The notes: a model not told the origin generated them from the sequence alone. 64,000 nucleotides of DNA from Thiohalocapsa sp. PB-PSB1 (GCA_016745215.1 CP050890.1:5952001-6016000); one strand, 5' to 3'. Counted from the first letter of the stretch, positions 36,853 to 48,547 are shown. A program made the numbers and translations.

Positions 36853-37626
36853 GGGCCTTTGGATAAAATGGAATTTCGACCAGGTGGCGCTCGCCGTCGA
36901 GCAAGGGCACGCACAGCGGGTGGAGCCTGATCGGAGTAGCGGGCAGATCGCCGATGGCCGCCGCCGTCGGCCCCGTTGCATCCGCAAGATCCGAAATTTC
37001 CTGCCGCGGGACTCGCCCCTTGAGGGCGAGGAGATGCGCATCGGCGGCAGCCAAGTGAGCGCAGCCGCCGATCAGTTCCGAAAGGCTGCTGACTGCACGG
37101 GCGACAATGGTACCGAATTTCGGCCCCGGCCGGTACGCCTGCACGCGGCTGTGCACGACCTCGATGTTGTCGAGCCCGAGCTCCAGCACCGCCTGATGCA
37201 CAAAACGGGTCTTCTTGCCATTGCTGTCGAGCAATGTAAAGCATAGATCCGGCCTTGCAAGCGCCAGGGGTATGCCCGGCAACCCGGCGCCGGTACCAAC
37301 ATCCAGGATCGGTCCGCGCCTGATCCAGGGTAGTACGGACAGGCTGTCGAGCAGATGGCGCGCAACCATGTCGAGCGGCTCACGCACCGCGGTCAGATTG
37401 TAAACGCGGTTCCAGCGGGCGAGCAGAAGCAAAAAGTCGATCAGCCGCTCGCGGTCATCTTCCGTGAGTCCAGGCGGGCCAGAGTCGGATGCGTCGCTCA
37501 TCGCGGCAAGTCCCTGGTCGAGACGATGCCGCAACGCGATCCGATCCCGCTCCAGCGTCGTCAACTCGGTGTTCTCATCTCGACTTCGACTCGGGTTTTG
37601 CTGTTGGCCTGGCCTCGGCATCGACA

Positions 37627-37627
<1 letters not shown>
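36845..37627 (-). CDS. rsmG: 16S rRNA (guanine527-N7)-methyltransferase RsmG
   Basis: 260 residues. Methylates N7 of G527 in 16S rRNA with S-adenosylmethionine. Seen: LLLLARWNRVYNLTAVREPL, the SAM-binding motif ILDVGTGAGLPGIPLALARP, FTLLDSNGKKTRFVHQAVLE and TIVARAVSSLSELI. About 50 residues longer at the N-terminus than the E. coli protein. The ATG 37627 start is supported by an ATGA overlap with the mnmG stop. Order mnmG-rsmG-parA-parB is the classic origin-proximal set. Confidence 0.93.
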
Positions 37628-39582
<1,955 letters not shown>

Positions 39583-39624
39583 CGTTTTGTTAACAGGATT
39601 CAATAATCTTTTCGGTAGACCCCA

Positions 39625-39630
39625 TATAAT
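39625..39630 (+). promoter_or_regulatory. Possible -10 element between mnmG and moxR
   Basis: TATAAT in the 211-base divergent spacer, 164 bases before moxR. On the other strand the same place reads TATTAT upstream of mnmG, so it could serve either gene. No good -35 box is seen at the right distance, hence low confidence. Confidence 0.25.
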
Positions 39631-39793
39631 ACGCTAAGCCCCATGGGTTAAGCCATTGGGTGATCGCTGTTTTCGCCTCGACCAAGCGATGCGCTGCCAA
39701 ATTCGATTCGGCCGTTGGAATCGAGCCGGTCGGATTAACCAATCCGCCTGGACGCTCCATCGGCAAGGCGAGGCCCATCCGCAAGGAAACCCT

Positions 39794-40738
39794 ATGCTAA
39801 CTAAATTACGCGAGGTCATTTCGCCCAATCCGCTGTCCGCTGTGATCGAAGCCGCGGACGCCGTGATCCTGGGCAAAACCGATGAACTGCGCCTGGCGCT
39901 TGCCTGCATGCTCGCCCGCGGGCACCTGTTGATCGAGGACGTGCCTGGCGTTGGCAAGACTACCTTAGCGCATCTGCTCGCGCGATTGCTCGGGCTGCAG
40001 TACTCGCGGGTGCAATTCACCAGCGATATGTTACCGGCCGACGTCATCGGCGTATCGATTTACGACCGCACCAGCGAGCGCTTTCAGTTTCATCCGGGTC
40101 CGGTGTTCTCGCAGGTCGTACTTGCCGACGAAATCAATCGGGCAACACCCAAAGCGCAAAGTGCATTGCTGGAAGCGATGGAAGAACGCCAGGTCACTGC
40201 CGAGGGAGAGACGCGCCCATTGCCCGAGCCTTTTTTTGTCATTGCCACGCAGAATCCGAATTATCAGATCGGCACCTTTCCGCTGCCCGAATCCCAGTTG
40301 GACCGGTTTTTGATGCGCATCGAACTCGGTTACCCGGCCGCGGAGCAGGAAAAGGCCTTGCTTGCAGGCGCGGATCGCCGGCAAATACTGGCCGGACTCG
40401 AGCCAGCGCTCGGCCCGAGCGAACTGATCGCGGCCCAGCAGGCCGCCGACCGAGTGCATATTGCTCCGGACATCGTTGACTATTGCCATGCTCTACTGAG
40501 CTATACGCGCAACAGCGAGCGCTTCCAGCAGGGCCTGTCGCCGCGCGCTGGACTGGCGCTGGTGCGCGCCGCCAAGGCCTGGGCATTGATGGACGGGCGC
40601 GACTACCTGTTGCCCGAGGACATCCGGCACGTCTTGCCGAGCGTGGTAGCACACCGACTGATCGGTGCTGCCGAAAAGCACCCGAACAGTCATGCCGACA
40701 TCGCCAAGTCTCTGCTGACCTCCGTCGCGGTACCCTGA
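39794..40738 (+). CDS. MoxR-family AAA+ ATPase
   Basis: 314 residues from ATG 39794, with AAGGA upstream. Walker A LLIEDVPGVGKTTLAHLLAR, Walker B VVLADEINRATPKAQSALLE, and the sensor region FFVIATQNPNYQIGTFPLPE with LDRFLMRIELGYP. MoxR proteins are thought to act as chaperones for metal or complex assembly, usually beside DUF58 and VWA or transglutaminase genes, as here. The stop overlaps the DUF58 start (TGATG), so the operon is translationally coupled. Confidence 0.92.
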   Translation: MLTKLREVISPNPLSAVIEAADAVILGKTDELRLALACMLARGHLLIEDVPGVGKTTLAHLLARLLGLQYSRVQFTSDMLPADVIGVSIYDRTSERFQFHPGPVFSQVVLADEINRATPKAQSALLEAMEERQVTAEGETRPLPEPFFVIATQNPNYQIGTFPLPESQLDRFLMRIELGYPAAEQEKALLAGADRRQILAGLEPALGPSELIAAQQAADRVHIAPDIVDYCHALLSYTRNSERFQQGLSPRAGLALVRAAKAWALMDGRDYLLPEDIRHVLPSVVAHRLIGAAEKHPNSHADIAKSLLTSVAVP

Positions 40739-41709
40739 TGGTCGTGCCAGTCGGAGAAACGAAAAACGCACCCCGGAGCCGGTGGTTGCCAGGCCGGACA
40801 GCAGGAGCGCGAACGCCGCCGACAAGAACGGCCGAGCCGAATTCTCGCCGGGTGTACATCCTGCCGACACGCGCCGGATTGGCCTATGCGAGCGTGCTGC
40901 TGGCCATGCTGCTTGGCGCATTGAATTATCAAAACAACCTGGCCCTGTTCATCACCTTCGTGATGATCTCCGCAGCCCTGGTGAGCATGCATCATTGCTG
41001 GTTCCACTTACTCAAGCTACGCGTGACAGCGCGCGACGGTATGGCCGTGTTTCGCGGCCAGACGGCTTGTTTTCCGCTGCTGATCGAGGAAATTGCGGGC
41101 CGCTCGAGATCGGGCATCTGCGTATGCGATGGTGCATGCTGTGATCTGGCGGCACGTGGCCAGGCGCAGGTTCAGGTAAGCCGGCACGCATCCAGGCGAG
41201 GCTACCTGGAACTTGGGCAAATTCAGCTCGAATCCCGCTATCCGTTTGGCCTATTCCGCAGCTGGACCAGCCTGCCTTTGGTAGCCACAGTGCTGGTGTA
41301 TCCGACCCCGGCAGCGCAAGCGCCGGCTCCCGGCCGGACGGATGCATCGGAACAGCACGGTGGCGGTGAACTCGGCGCCGGTGCCGAGGATTACATCGGC
41401 CCACGCTCCTATCGACCCGGCGACTCGCCGAAGCGGGTGGATTGGAAAGCCCTGGCGCGCGAGCGCGGTCTGGTGGTCAAGCAATTCGGCGGGAAACGCG
41501 CGGTTCGTGTACTGATCGACTGGCGGCAGATGCAGGCCGCCGATCCGGAAGTGCGCCTGAGCCTGTTGACTCGACAGGTGCTCGATGCCCATGAGCGCGG
41601 TTTGAGCTACGGCCTGTGGCTGCCTGGTCTGGAGATCGAACAGGATCGGGGCGAGGGCCACAAACATCGCTGTTTGAAGGCATTGGCAGAATACCACGGC
41701 AATGACTGA
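40738..41709 (+). CDS. DUF58 domain protein
   Basis: 323 residues from ATG 40738. A Pro/Arg-rich start is followed by two membrane segments (LAYASVLLAMLLGALNYQNN and LALFITFVMISAALVSM). A beta-rich part follows, and then the DUF58 signature DYIGPRSYRPGDSPKRVDWK with ALARERGLVVKQFGG. This part is VWA-like. Function not known; it probably works with the MoxR ATPase at the membrane. Overlaps tgpA by eight bases. Confidence 0.88.
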   Translation: MVVPVGETKNAPRSRWLPGRTAGARTPPTRTAEPNSRRVYILPTRAGLAYASVLLAMLLGALNYQNNLALFITFVMISAALVSMHHCWFHLLKLRVTARDGMAVFRGQTACFPLLIEEIAGRSRSGICVCDGACCDLAARGQAQVQVSRHASRRGYLELGQIQLESRYPFGLFRSWTSLPLVATVLVYPTPAAQAPAPGRTDASEQHGGGELGAGAEDYIGPRSYRPGDSPKRVDWKALARERGLVVKQFGGKRAVRVLIDWRQMQAADPEVRLSLLTRQVLDAHERGLSYGLWLPGLEIEQDRGEGHKHRCLKALAEYHGND

Positions 41710-43765
41710 TCGACATCGCAAACAATCGGCAACCATGCCGGAATCCCCTCCGGACAACTGGCAACTGCTCGGCGTCACCTGGTTGCTCGGACTCTGCTTG
41801 CTACCCCTATTGTTGGAACTCGACATCAGGGTCAGCGGCTTCATCCTGGGCGTGTTCGCGATACAGTTGGCCACGATTCGCTGGCCGAGATTGCGCCCTG
41901 AACGCGGAATACTGGTCCTGCTGACCCTGCTGGGCGGGCTGAATGTATTCGATGCCTACCGTGGCATTGCCGGCCAGAGTCCCGGCACCGCATTGCTGTT
42001 GACCATGATGGCATTGAAACTGCTGGAAGTGCGCGGACGGCGCGATCTTCGGGTGCTACTACTGTTATTCGGCTTCCTGCTGGTGGTGCAGTTCCTGTTC
42101 GACAAATCGGCTTTGCGCACCGCGTTCATGACCCTGCTGCTGTTCTGCAATCTGGCGCTGTTGTTCGATTTGAATCATATCTCCAAGCCTCTTGCCGGTC
42201 GACTCGCGCTCTGGATGCGGACCAAGCGCGCATTGCGCGTTGCCGGCGTCATCCTGCTCCAGGCCTTGCCATTGGCTCTGGTATTGTTCGTCTTCTTTCC
42301 CCGCCTGAATGCCCCGTTATGGGATCTGGGCATCAAGAACGAATTTGCGATTTCTGGATTGCAGGACTGGCTGGAACCCGGTTCGGTGCGGGATCTGGTG
42401 GTGTCCGGCGAGAACGCCCTCAGGGTGCGCTTCGATCAACCGCCAGGCATCCCGGCCGAGCAGTTGTACTGGCGCGGCATCGTCGTCTGGCACACCAACG
42501 GCGTTCGCTGGATTCCGGCCAGGCCCGGCGAGTTTGCGAATGCACAGGGTTCCAGGCCAACACAGGTGCAGCCGATTGGCGAGACCTTGGACTATGTGGT
42601 GGCCTTGGAACCCACCGAGCAACACTGGCTGATCAGCCTGGATCTGCCCACCCGTATCCCTAACGATGCGCGCATGACCAACGATTTTCAGGTAATAACA
42701 GCAAAGCCGGTGGACGATTTACGCTTTTACCGCATGACCTCCGCACCCAACTATCGAACCCAGGGGCTCAGTCTATCCGAGGAGACCGCAGCGACTGCCT
42801 TGCCCGACAACATCACGCCGCGCATGCGCGAGCTGGTGCAACGCTGGCAAAGCGCAAGCGTGACCCCAGCGCAAACCGTACAACAGGCGCTGGACCATTT
42901 CAATCAGGACGAGTTCTATTACACGCTGGTGCCGCCAGAGCTTGGCGCCAATCCCATGGACGCCTTTCTATTCGACGCCAAGAGCGGCTTTTGCGAACAT
43001 TACGCCGGCAGCTTTGCATTGTTGATGCGCATCGCCGGGATACCCGCTCGCATCGTGCTCGGCTATCTGGGCGGGGAATTCAACCCCATCACAGGCCACT
43101 ATCTGATCCGCCAATCCGATGCCCATGCCTGGAACGAGGTTTGGCTAGACGAGCGAGGTTGGGTGCGTGTCGATCCGACCGCATCGGTCGATCCATCCCG
43201 GGTCGACACGAACACAGGCCTGCAGGGCATGGGCGCGGGCGCGCCGGTTCGATTTCGGATCGACCAACAAGACATGCTCGGCAATCTGTTGTATCAGGCG
43301 CATCTGCTGGCCGATGCATTGAATACTGGCTGGCGCCAATGGGTGGTCGGTTTTTCCCGCAACAAACAACAACGATTGCTCGATGCATTGGGCTTAGGCG
43401 CATTGCGCGACTATGGCCTCGCGCTGATCATGCTGATTGCCGGCGCCGCGATCATGCTGTTATTGAGCCTAAACCTCGCCAGGCAGCGCAGGCCAGATGA
43501 TCCGATACAACGTGCCTATCACCATTTCCTCGACAAACTGCGCCCGTTGGGTTTGGCTCGGCGCGTCAACGAGGGTCCGCTTGAACATCGCGACCGGGTC
43601 ATTTCCCGGCGACCCGATCTACGAACGCCAGTCGACGCCATTGTCGGGCTGTACCTGAGCTTGCGCTACAGCGGTAACAGCGCCGCGACCGACCGTGATC
43701 ATTTCCAACAGCGGGTTCGTGCGTTCAGGCCTGCGGTGCGCTCTTTCATGGGGCGGAGACGCTGA
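41702..43765 (+). CDS. tgpA: TgpA-type membrane transglutaminase-like protein
   Basis: 687 residues. Five to six N-terminal membrane helices (from LLGVTWLLGLCLLPLLLELD to VILLQALPLALVLFVFFPRL) carry a large periplasmic transglutaminase-like domain. The triad is complete: Cys in SGFCEHYAGSFALLMRIAGI, His in RQSDAHAWNEVWLDE, and Asp in WVRVDPTASVDPSR. A final membrane helix (LALIMLIAGAAIMLLLSL) and a cytosolic tail with DUF4129-like helices follow. TgpA is essential in Pseudomonas aeruginosa, with an unknown substrate. Third gene of the moxR operon. Confidence 0.92.
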   Translation: MTDRHRKQSATMPESPPDNWQLLGVTWLLGLCLLPLLLELDIRVSGFILGVFAIQLATIRWPRLRPERGILVLLTLLGGLNVFDAYRGIAGQSPGTALLLTMMALKLLEVRGRRDLRVLLLLFGFLLVVQFLFDKSALRTAFMTLLLFCNLALLFDLNHISKPLAGRLALWMRTKRALRVAGVILLQALPLALVLFVFFPRLNAPLWDLGIKNEFAISGLQDWLEPGSVRDLVVSGENALRVRFDQPPGIPAEQLYWRGIVVWHTNGVRWIPARPGEFANAQGSRPTQVQPIGETLDYVVALEPTEQHWLISLDLPTRIPNDARMTNDFQVITAKPVDDLRFYRMTSAPNYRTQGLSLSEETAATALPDNITPRMRELVQRWQSASVTPAQTVQQALDHFNQDEFYYTLVPPELGANPMDAFLFDAKSGFCEHYAGSFALLMRIAGIPARIVLGYLGGEFNPITGHYLIRQSDAHAWNEVWLDERGWVRVDPTASVDPSRVDTNTGLQGMGAGAPVRFRIDQQDMLGNLLYQAHLLADALNTGWRQWVVGFSRNKQQRLLDALGLGALRDYGLALIMLIAGAAIMLLLSLNLARQRRPDDPIQRAYHHFLDKLRPLGLARRVNEGPLEHRDRVISRRPDLRTPVDAIVGLYLSLRYSGNSAATDRDHFQQRVRAFRPAVRSFMGRRR

Positions 43766-43886
43766 CCATCTTGCTGGAATCCTGAACCAAAGACGATCTT
43801 GACGCAGCGGGCGTGCTGGATGGGCAGTGTCGGCGGGTCCGAGGAACGATCGGCTGGCCGGCCATAAGCGCCGTGATGATCGCTTC

Positions 43887-44012
43887 GGCCGGCTGGAAAG
43901 CCGGCGTTCCCAGTAGGCCGGCTGGAAAGCCGGCGCTCCCGGTAGGCCGGCTGGAAAGCCGGCGCTCCCAGTGGGCCGGCTGGAAAGCCGGCGCTCCCGG
44001 TAGGCCGGCTGG
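43887..44012. repeat. 29-bp tandem repeat, four copies and a partial fifth
   Basis: The unit starts GGCCGGCTGGAAAGCCGGCG and ends CTCCCGGTA. It begins at 43887, 43916, 43945, 43974 and 44003. Each unit holds the hairpin GCCGGCTGGAAAGCCGGC, with only one or two base changes between copies. There are no unique spacers, so it is not a CRISPR array. Flanks 43766-43886 show no gene. Confidence 0.9.
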
Positions 44013-44100
44013 TTCGTGGAACTGGTTCTCATCACCGGTCTCGCACTCCTGCTCGCCGGGCTGATTCCGCTGCTACTGGATCTAAACTATCTGGCCGGTG

Positions 44101-44271
44101 ATGTTGGTCACCCACAGCCCGCTGGGAGTGCGTCGGCTGTGCAACCGCGCCGTCTGGATCGATAACGGCGTCAGCCGCATGGAGGGCGAGGTGACTGAGG
44201 TGCTCGCGGCCTACACCGAGCGCTACCCTCCGACGGTGCCACGCGGCGGCCCGATAGGCCTCGCCGGCTGA
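44101..44271 (+). pseudogene. ABC transporter ATPase C-terminal fragment (polysaccharide-export type)
   Basis: A 56-residue frame, MLVTHSPLGVRRLCNRAVWI then DNGVSRMEGEVTEVLAAYTE. The THS is the H-loop, and the rest matches the end of KpsT/Wzt/TagH-like ATPases. All upstream motifs are absent; a hydrophobic stretch just before (about 44020-44100) belongs to something else. A remnant of a lost surface-polysaccharide locus. Confidence 0.6.
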
Positions 44272-44962
44272 ACCGCCGATACCGCCGTGCCAAGCCTGGT
44301 TTGGCCATCTTTCAGATACCGCTCTGTGCAGATCTTGCGGGATTGAATAGCCACGGATAGGCCATAGTTTTTGCCCAACCTGCGTCTATATCCTAGCGCT
44401 CGTGTCTGCCATTGGAGAATCATCGAGGCCATTACTAGGCTGTCGAAATCTGCCGTCTCACGAAAACAAGCGCTTCCCGGTTTATGGATGCTTAGTCGGT
44501 GTCGGTGTCAAGGTCGGAATGAGGGATTGGTATCGAGCTGACTATTTTGATCGATGAGCGGATTCGATGCCGATTCCGATAGCGACCCCGACACCGATTA
44601 GGCTTCCCCAGTGCGTTCGATGATGCAATCCAAAACCCGGAATCGGTTTGGCATCAAAACTCAGGACATTTCGACAGCCTAGGCCATTGCTCCTGATCAG
44701 CCTGAATTGTTCGTTCTTAGTGAATGAATCGAACCATTTTATCAAGCGCATCGAGCCCAGTTGCAGCAACCGCAGGTCTACAACTCACAAGCGCACAGTT
44801 CCGATACCAAGACCGATAGCGATCCCGACACTAGTCCTCTAAATACTCCCTGCCCGCATCGCCCGGAACTGAACAAAGGCCCTCTGCCTCGATGAGGCCG
44901 AGGACCGCGGCGATTCGGCCAGCGTAAAAGTCACCCGACCCAGCGAAGTCCAACAATCCGTT
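44272..44962. other. Region without a gene, mostly repeat element
   Basis: 691 bases before the BCCT transporter. It contains the ~250-bp element at 44435-44682, then a further GATACCAAGACCGATAGCGA-type repeat arm near 44798-44835. No promoter could be assigned. Confidence 0.6.
44435..44682. repeat. ~250-bp inverted-repeat element, copy C
   Basis: CTAGGCTGTCGAAATCTGCC to GGACATTTCGACAGCCTAG, intact at both ends. It is the reverse complement of 22690-22944 throughout, with scattered differences in the loop and the number of hexamers. No coding capacity. Confidence 0.85.
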
Positions 44963-46483
44963 ATGGTTGAATCCGCGCAAACCAGGCCCGCGCTCGGGGC
45001 TGTATTCTTCATCTCCATGATCATCTGCGGTGGGATCGGCATCTGGGGCGTGTTAGCGCCGGATGCCCTTGCCGGCGCTGCCAACGCGGCGACCAGTTTT
45101 GCGCTCCAGACGCTGGACTGGTTCTTTCTGATGCTGTGCACCGGCTTTGTCGTGCTCGGTGCGGTACTCGCTTTCAGCTCCTATGGGAAGATCAAACTCG
45201 GTGCCGACGACGACGAGCCGGAATTCTCGACCCTATCCTGGATCGCCATGCTGTTCGCCGGCGGCATGGGTGCCGGGCTACTGTTCTGGGGGCCGGCGGA
45301 GCCGATCTATCATTTCACCGATCCGCCTGGCATTCAGGGCGGCACCGCGGAGGCGGCCCGTCTGGCCATGGTGATCACCAATCTGCACTGGGGGCTGCAT
45401 GCTTGGTCGATCTATGCGGTCTGCGCGCTCGTCATCGCCTATTTCGTATTTCGACGCAACGCCCCGGGATTGATCTCGACGCCGATCCGCTGCGCCTTTC
45501 GCGGTCGACTAATCGGCCCTATCGCCGCCGCCGCAGATATCCTTGGCGTTGTCGCCGTGATCCTGGGTCTTGCCGGATCCCTGGCGATGGGGACATTGCA
45601 GGTGCGCGCCGGACTTGGCGAAGTAGCCGGCGTGTTGCCAACACCTTGGGCCAGCATTGCCATCGTCTGCGTGCTGGCCATTTGCTTCTTCATCTCGGCC
45701 AGCACCGGGCTGGGCCAGGGCATTAAGATACTCTCGAACATCAATATGGTCGTCGCATTGACCATCATGCTGTTTATCCTCTTTGTTGGCCCAACCCGAT
45801 TCATCCTGGAGACCTTTACGACCAATCTGGGGGATTATCTGAATAGCCTACCGGCGATGTCTCTCCGCCTCTATCCGTTTGAAGATCTGACCGACTGGAC
45901 CGCGGGTTGGACCCTGACCTATTTGATCTGGTGGCTGGCCTGGGGGCCGTTCGTCGGTGTCTTCATTGCCCGCATCAGCCGCGGGCGCACCATCCGCGAG
46001 TTCATTCTCGGTGTCGTGCTGATTCCATCCTTGTTCTCCATGTTGTGGTTCGCCACCTTCGGCGGCACCGGCATTTTCATCGAGCTGCAGGGCGGAGGCG
46101 GGCTCGCCGACCTGGTGTTCGACGATGTTACCAAGGCATTGTTTGCATTGTTCGACTATCTGCCGCTGGCGCAGGTGCTGAGCGGAGCGGCATTATTGCT
46201 GATCTTCATCTTCCTGATCACCAGCGCCGACAGCGGCACCTTTGTCGTCAGCATGATGTCGAGTAACGGCACATTGAATCCATCGATGACCATTAAACTG
46301 ATCTGGGCCTTGATCATTCTCGCCATCACTATCGGCACCTTGCTGACCGGCAGCGTCGAAATCGCCAAGACCATGGCTGTCACCGGGGCCATCCCCTTCT
46401 CCTTGGTGTTGCTGTTGCAGATCGTCGCCTTTCTGCGCACCTTGCGCGATGAGGAGAGCCCGGCCGCGGCCGAGGGGAGATAA
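44963..46483 (+). CDS. BCCT-family transporter
   Basis: 506 residues, about 12 membrane helices. The family takes up betaine, choline, carnitine or similar zwitterions with Na+ or H+. Seen: FSTLSWIAMLFAGGMGAGLL, FWGPAEPIYHFTDPP, the NLHWGLHAWSIYAVCALVIAY helix, the signature LIWWLAWGPFVGVFIARISR with GRTIREF, and FLITSADSGTFVVSMMS. The start has little N-terminal extension and the C-terminal tail is short (RDEESPAAAEGR), so osmosensing of the BetP kind is unlikely. Five bases separate it from the lipoprotein gene, a tight operon that is unusual for this family. Confidence 0.93.
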   Translation: MVESAQTRPALGAVFFISMIICGGIGIWGVLAPDALAGAANAATSFALQTLDWFFLMLCTGFVVLGAVLAFSSYGKIKLGADDDEPEFSTLSWIAMLFAGGMGAGLLFWGPAEPIYHFTDPPGIQGGTAEAARLAMVITNLHWGLHAWSIYAVCALVIAYFVFRRNAPGLISTPIRCAFRGRLIGPIAAAADILGVVAVILGLAGSLAMGTLQVRAGLGEVAGVLPTPWASIAIVCVLAICFFISASTGLGQGIKILSNINMVVALTIMLFILFVGPTRFILETFTTNLGDYLNSLPAMSLRLYPFEDLTDWTAGWTLTYLIWWLAWGPFVGVFIARISRGRTIREFILGVVLIPSLFSMLWFATFGGTGIFIELQGGGGLADLVFDDVTKALFALFDYLPLAQVLSGAALLLIFIFLITSADSGTFVVSMMSSNGTLNPSMTIKLIWALIILAITIGTLLTGSVEIAKTMAVTGAIPFSLVLLLQIVAFLRTLRDEESPAAAEGR

Positions 46484-46488
46484 TCGTC

Positions 46489-48378
46489 ATGCGATACCGT
46501 TTCCATTGCCTGCTGCTGGCCCTGCTGACGCTCAGCGGCTGCGGAGAGATCGAGCGTCCGATCCTGGTCGGCACCAAAGACTTTGCCGAGCAGCAGATCA
46601 TGGCCCAACTCTTGGTCCAGACCCTGCGCGCCCACGCTATCCCCGCCGAGGTAGACGATACGGCGCAGAGCAGCATGGGTGCCATCGGCGCGCTGCTGGC
46701 CGGCAACCTGGATCTCTATGTCGAATACACCGGCTCGATTCTCATGCTTACCGGCCATCCGCCGGTGCATGATCCGGCGAACTCCTACAGCGCAGCGGAG
46801 CAGCAGCTCGAACCCTTCAACCTAGCCCTCGGCCCATTGCTGGGCTTCAGCAACGACTACGTCGTTCTCGCACGCCCCGGCTCCGCCATCGCAGGGCTAG
46901 CTACGCTGAGCGCGCTGGCCAACGCCCCGCAGCAGCTTCGCATGGGCATGACCAATGAATTCCGGGCGCGGCCGCTGGACGGCTATGATGCGCTGGTGCG
47001 CCGCTATGGGCTACGCGCCGAACCGTCGTTATTGGTGCCGAGCTCAGCGGCGGGCAAGGATGAACTCTATGCCGCATTATTGGACGGGGACATCGATCTT
47101 GCCGTGGGTTTCCTGACCGATGCGCAGATCGGCGAGCTCGAACTGGTCGTATTGGCCGACGACCGCGGCTTTTTCCCGGCCTATGCCGCCGCCCCGCTGA
47201 CCCGCGCCAGCTTGCTCCAGCGTCGGCCGGCCATCGCCGAGGCCCTTGCAACCCTGGAAGACCGGGTGAGCACGCAAGCCATGCGTTCGCTGGTGGCTGA
47301 AGTGACCAATCTCGGGGCAGACCCTTTCGATGCGGTGGCAAAATTCCTCGACCCAACCCTGCCGCGCACCCCGCAGGGTACCCTGGCCCGGCCCTTCGGT
47401 ATCGCGATCGGCGGCCTGGACGCGGCCGCTGGTCAGGCCGCGGAGGTGGTGCTGGCGTTGCGCAAGGCCTTCCCGGGGCGTCACATCGAAGTCAGCCGCG
47501 TTGCCGATCCGCTGGCACCTCTGCTGGCCGACGAGGTACGCTATGCATTGCTCACCGGACCCGAACTCTTCACCCTCGAAGAAACCAACAACAGACCAGC
47601 GCGCGTCAACGCGAACGCCCTGGTTCCCGTGGGATTCGACGTATTGCACCTACTGGTGCGCGAGGGTGACACCGGGGCTGTCTGGGGGCCGGAGGCGAAG
47701 CTCGGCGTCGGCCCGGCGAGTGGCGTTACGGCGCGCACCGCAACCTTTGTCGAAGCCGGGATCGATGCCGCCCGGGCGATGCTGGTGCCTAGCGCGACGA
47801 CCGGCATCACCGCCTTCCGCGCCCAAGCCGCGCAATTGCGCGATGCCGAGCTGGACGGCCTGCTGATCATGGCCGAGATTGGGCACCCGCTGATCACTGA
47901 TCTGCTGTTGTCCGGCTTACAGCTCGTCGCCATCGACAGCTGGGAGGAGCGCGGCAACCGCCTGGCGTTTCCGTTCTTGCAGCCGGTGACGATTCCGGCC
48001 GACAGCTACCCGGGCCAAAGTTCACCGCTGCTCAGTGTCGGCAGCCAGGTGGTGCTGGCCGCAGCGCGCCCAGATCCGGTGGACGCCGTCGGCGTAGTCG
48101 GACCTGGTTCCGCGGCCATCGGACAGAACCTGCCGGTGGCCGCCGGCACCGTCGCGCGACTCCGCGATGCGTTGGACCTGGTCGAGCGCCTAGACCCGAG
48201 CCTGCCGGCCCCAGTCCGGGCCTTCGAGCCGCCGCCGGAGCGCCAGGCCAGCATCGGGCTCTCGCTGGCCGGCTCGCTGGCAAACCTCGTCGCCATCCTC
48301 ACGCTGGCGGTGTTGATTCGACTGTATCTACAACGGCCTGGGACGCATCGCGGCGCCAGAGACGAGGCGGACCATTGA
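46489..48378 (+). CDS. Lipoprotein fusing OpuBC-like and TAXI-like solute-binding domains
   Basis: 629 residues. Lipobox LLTLSGC gives an anchored N-terminus. Domain 1 (about 22-275) resembles betaine/choline-binding OpuBC/ProX: ILVGTKDFAEQQIMAQLLVQ, QSSMGAIGALLAGNLDLYVEY with YTGS, and MGMTNEFRARPLDGY. Domain 2 (about 300-560) resembles TAXI-type TRAP binding proteins: FGIAIGGLDAAAG and the late TIPADSYPGQSSPLLSVGSQ. A hydrophobic helix near the end (LSLAGSLANLVAILTLAVLI) would anchor the C-terminus too. It has no ABC or TRAP permease nearby; its only partner is the BCCT gene just upstream, which normally needs no binding protein. Domain assignment is from motif pattern; function is inferred. 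Confidence 0.75.
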   Translation: MRYRFHCLLLALLTLSGCGEIERPILVGTKDFAEQQIMAQLLVQTLRAHAIPAEVDDTAQSSMGAIGALLAGNLDLYVEYTGSILMLTGHPPVHDPANSYSAAEQQLEPFNLALGPLLGFSNDYVVLARPGSAIAGLATLSALANAPQQLRMGMTNEFRARPLDGYDALVRRYGLRAEPSLLVPSSAAGKDELYAALLDGDIDLAVGFLTDAQIGELELVVLADDRGFFPAYAAAPLTRASLLQRRPAIAEALATLEDRVSTQAMRSLVAEVTNLGADPFDAVAKFLDPTLPRTPQGTLARPFGIAIGGLDAAAGQAAEVVLALRKAFPGRHIEVSRVADPLAPLLADEVRYALLTGPELFTLEETNNRPARVNANALVPVGFDVLHLLVREGDTGAVWGPEAKLGVGPASGVTARTATFVEAGIDAARAMLVPSATTGITAFRAQAAQLRDAELDGLLIMAEIGHPLITDLLLSGLQLVAIDSWEERGNRLAFPFLQPVTIPADSYPGQSSPLLSVGSQVVLAAARPDPVDAVGVVGPGSAAIGQNLPVAAGTVARLRDALDLVERLDPSLPAPVRAFEPPPERQASIGLSLAGSLANLVAILTLAVLIRLYLQRPGTHRGARDEADH

Positions 48379-48452
48379 AGCCGTTGCTGGCGACGAGACT
48401 GCACAAACAGTTGCCATAGGTCGGTTCAGCAGGTGCTGCCTTGAAAAAACCC

Positions 48453-48547
48453 AAGGATTCACCGCAGAGACGCAGCGTGCGCAGAGGGGCCAAGGCGCCT
48501 CGCCCGCAAGCCGACCTTCACGCACCGTAGGAGCCCGCTTGCGGGCG
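48453..48547. repeat. Dispersed inverted-repeat sequences
   Basis: 48453-48500 repeats the words of 17357-17422 (AAGGATTCACCGCAGAGACG, then GAGGGGCCAAGGCGC). 48501-48511 CGCCCGCAAGC pairs with 48537-48547 GCTTGCGGGCG, a REP-like hairpin. Confidence 0.7.

Noticed and set aside
36852..37041. N-terminal extension of ParA upstream of MARIIAIANQKGG
   Set aside because: The extra 63 residues are rsmG read in another frame; ParA proteins start at this methionine.
43887..44012. Short CRISPR array
   Set aside because: Units are directly contiguous with no spacers and no cas genes are present.
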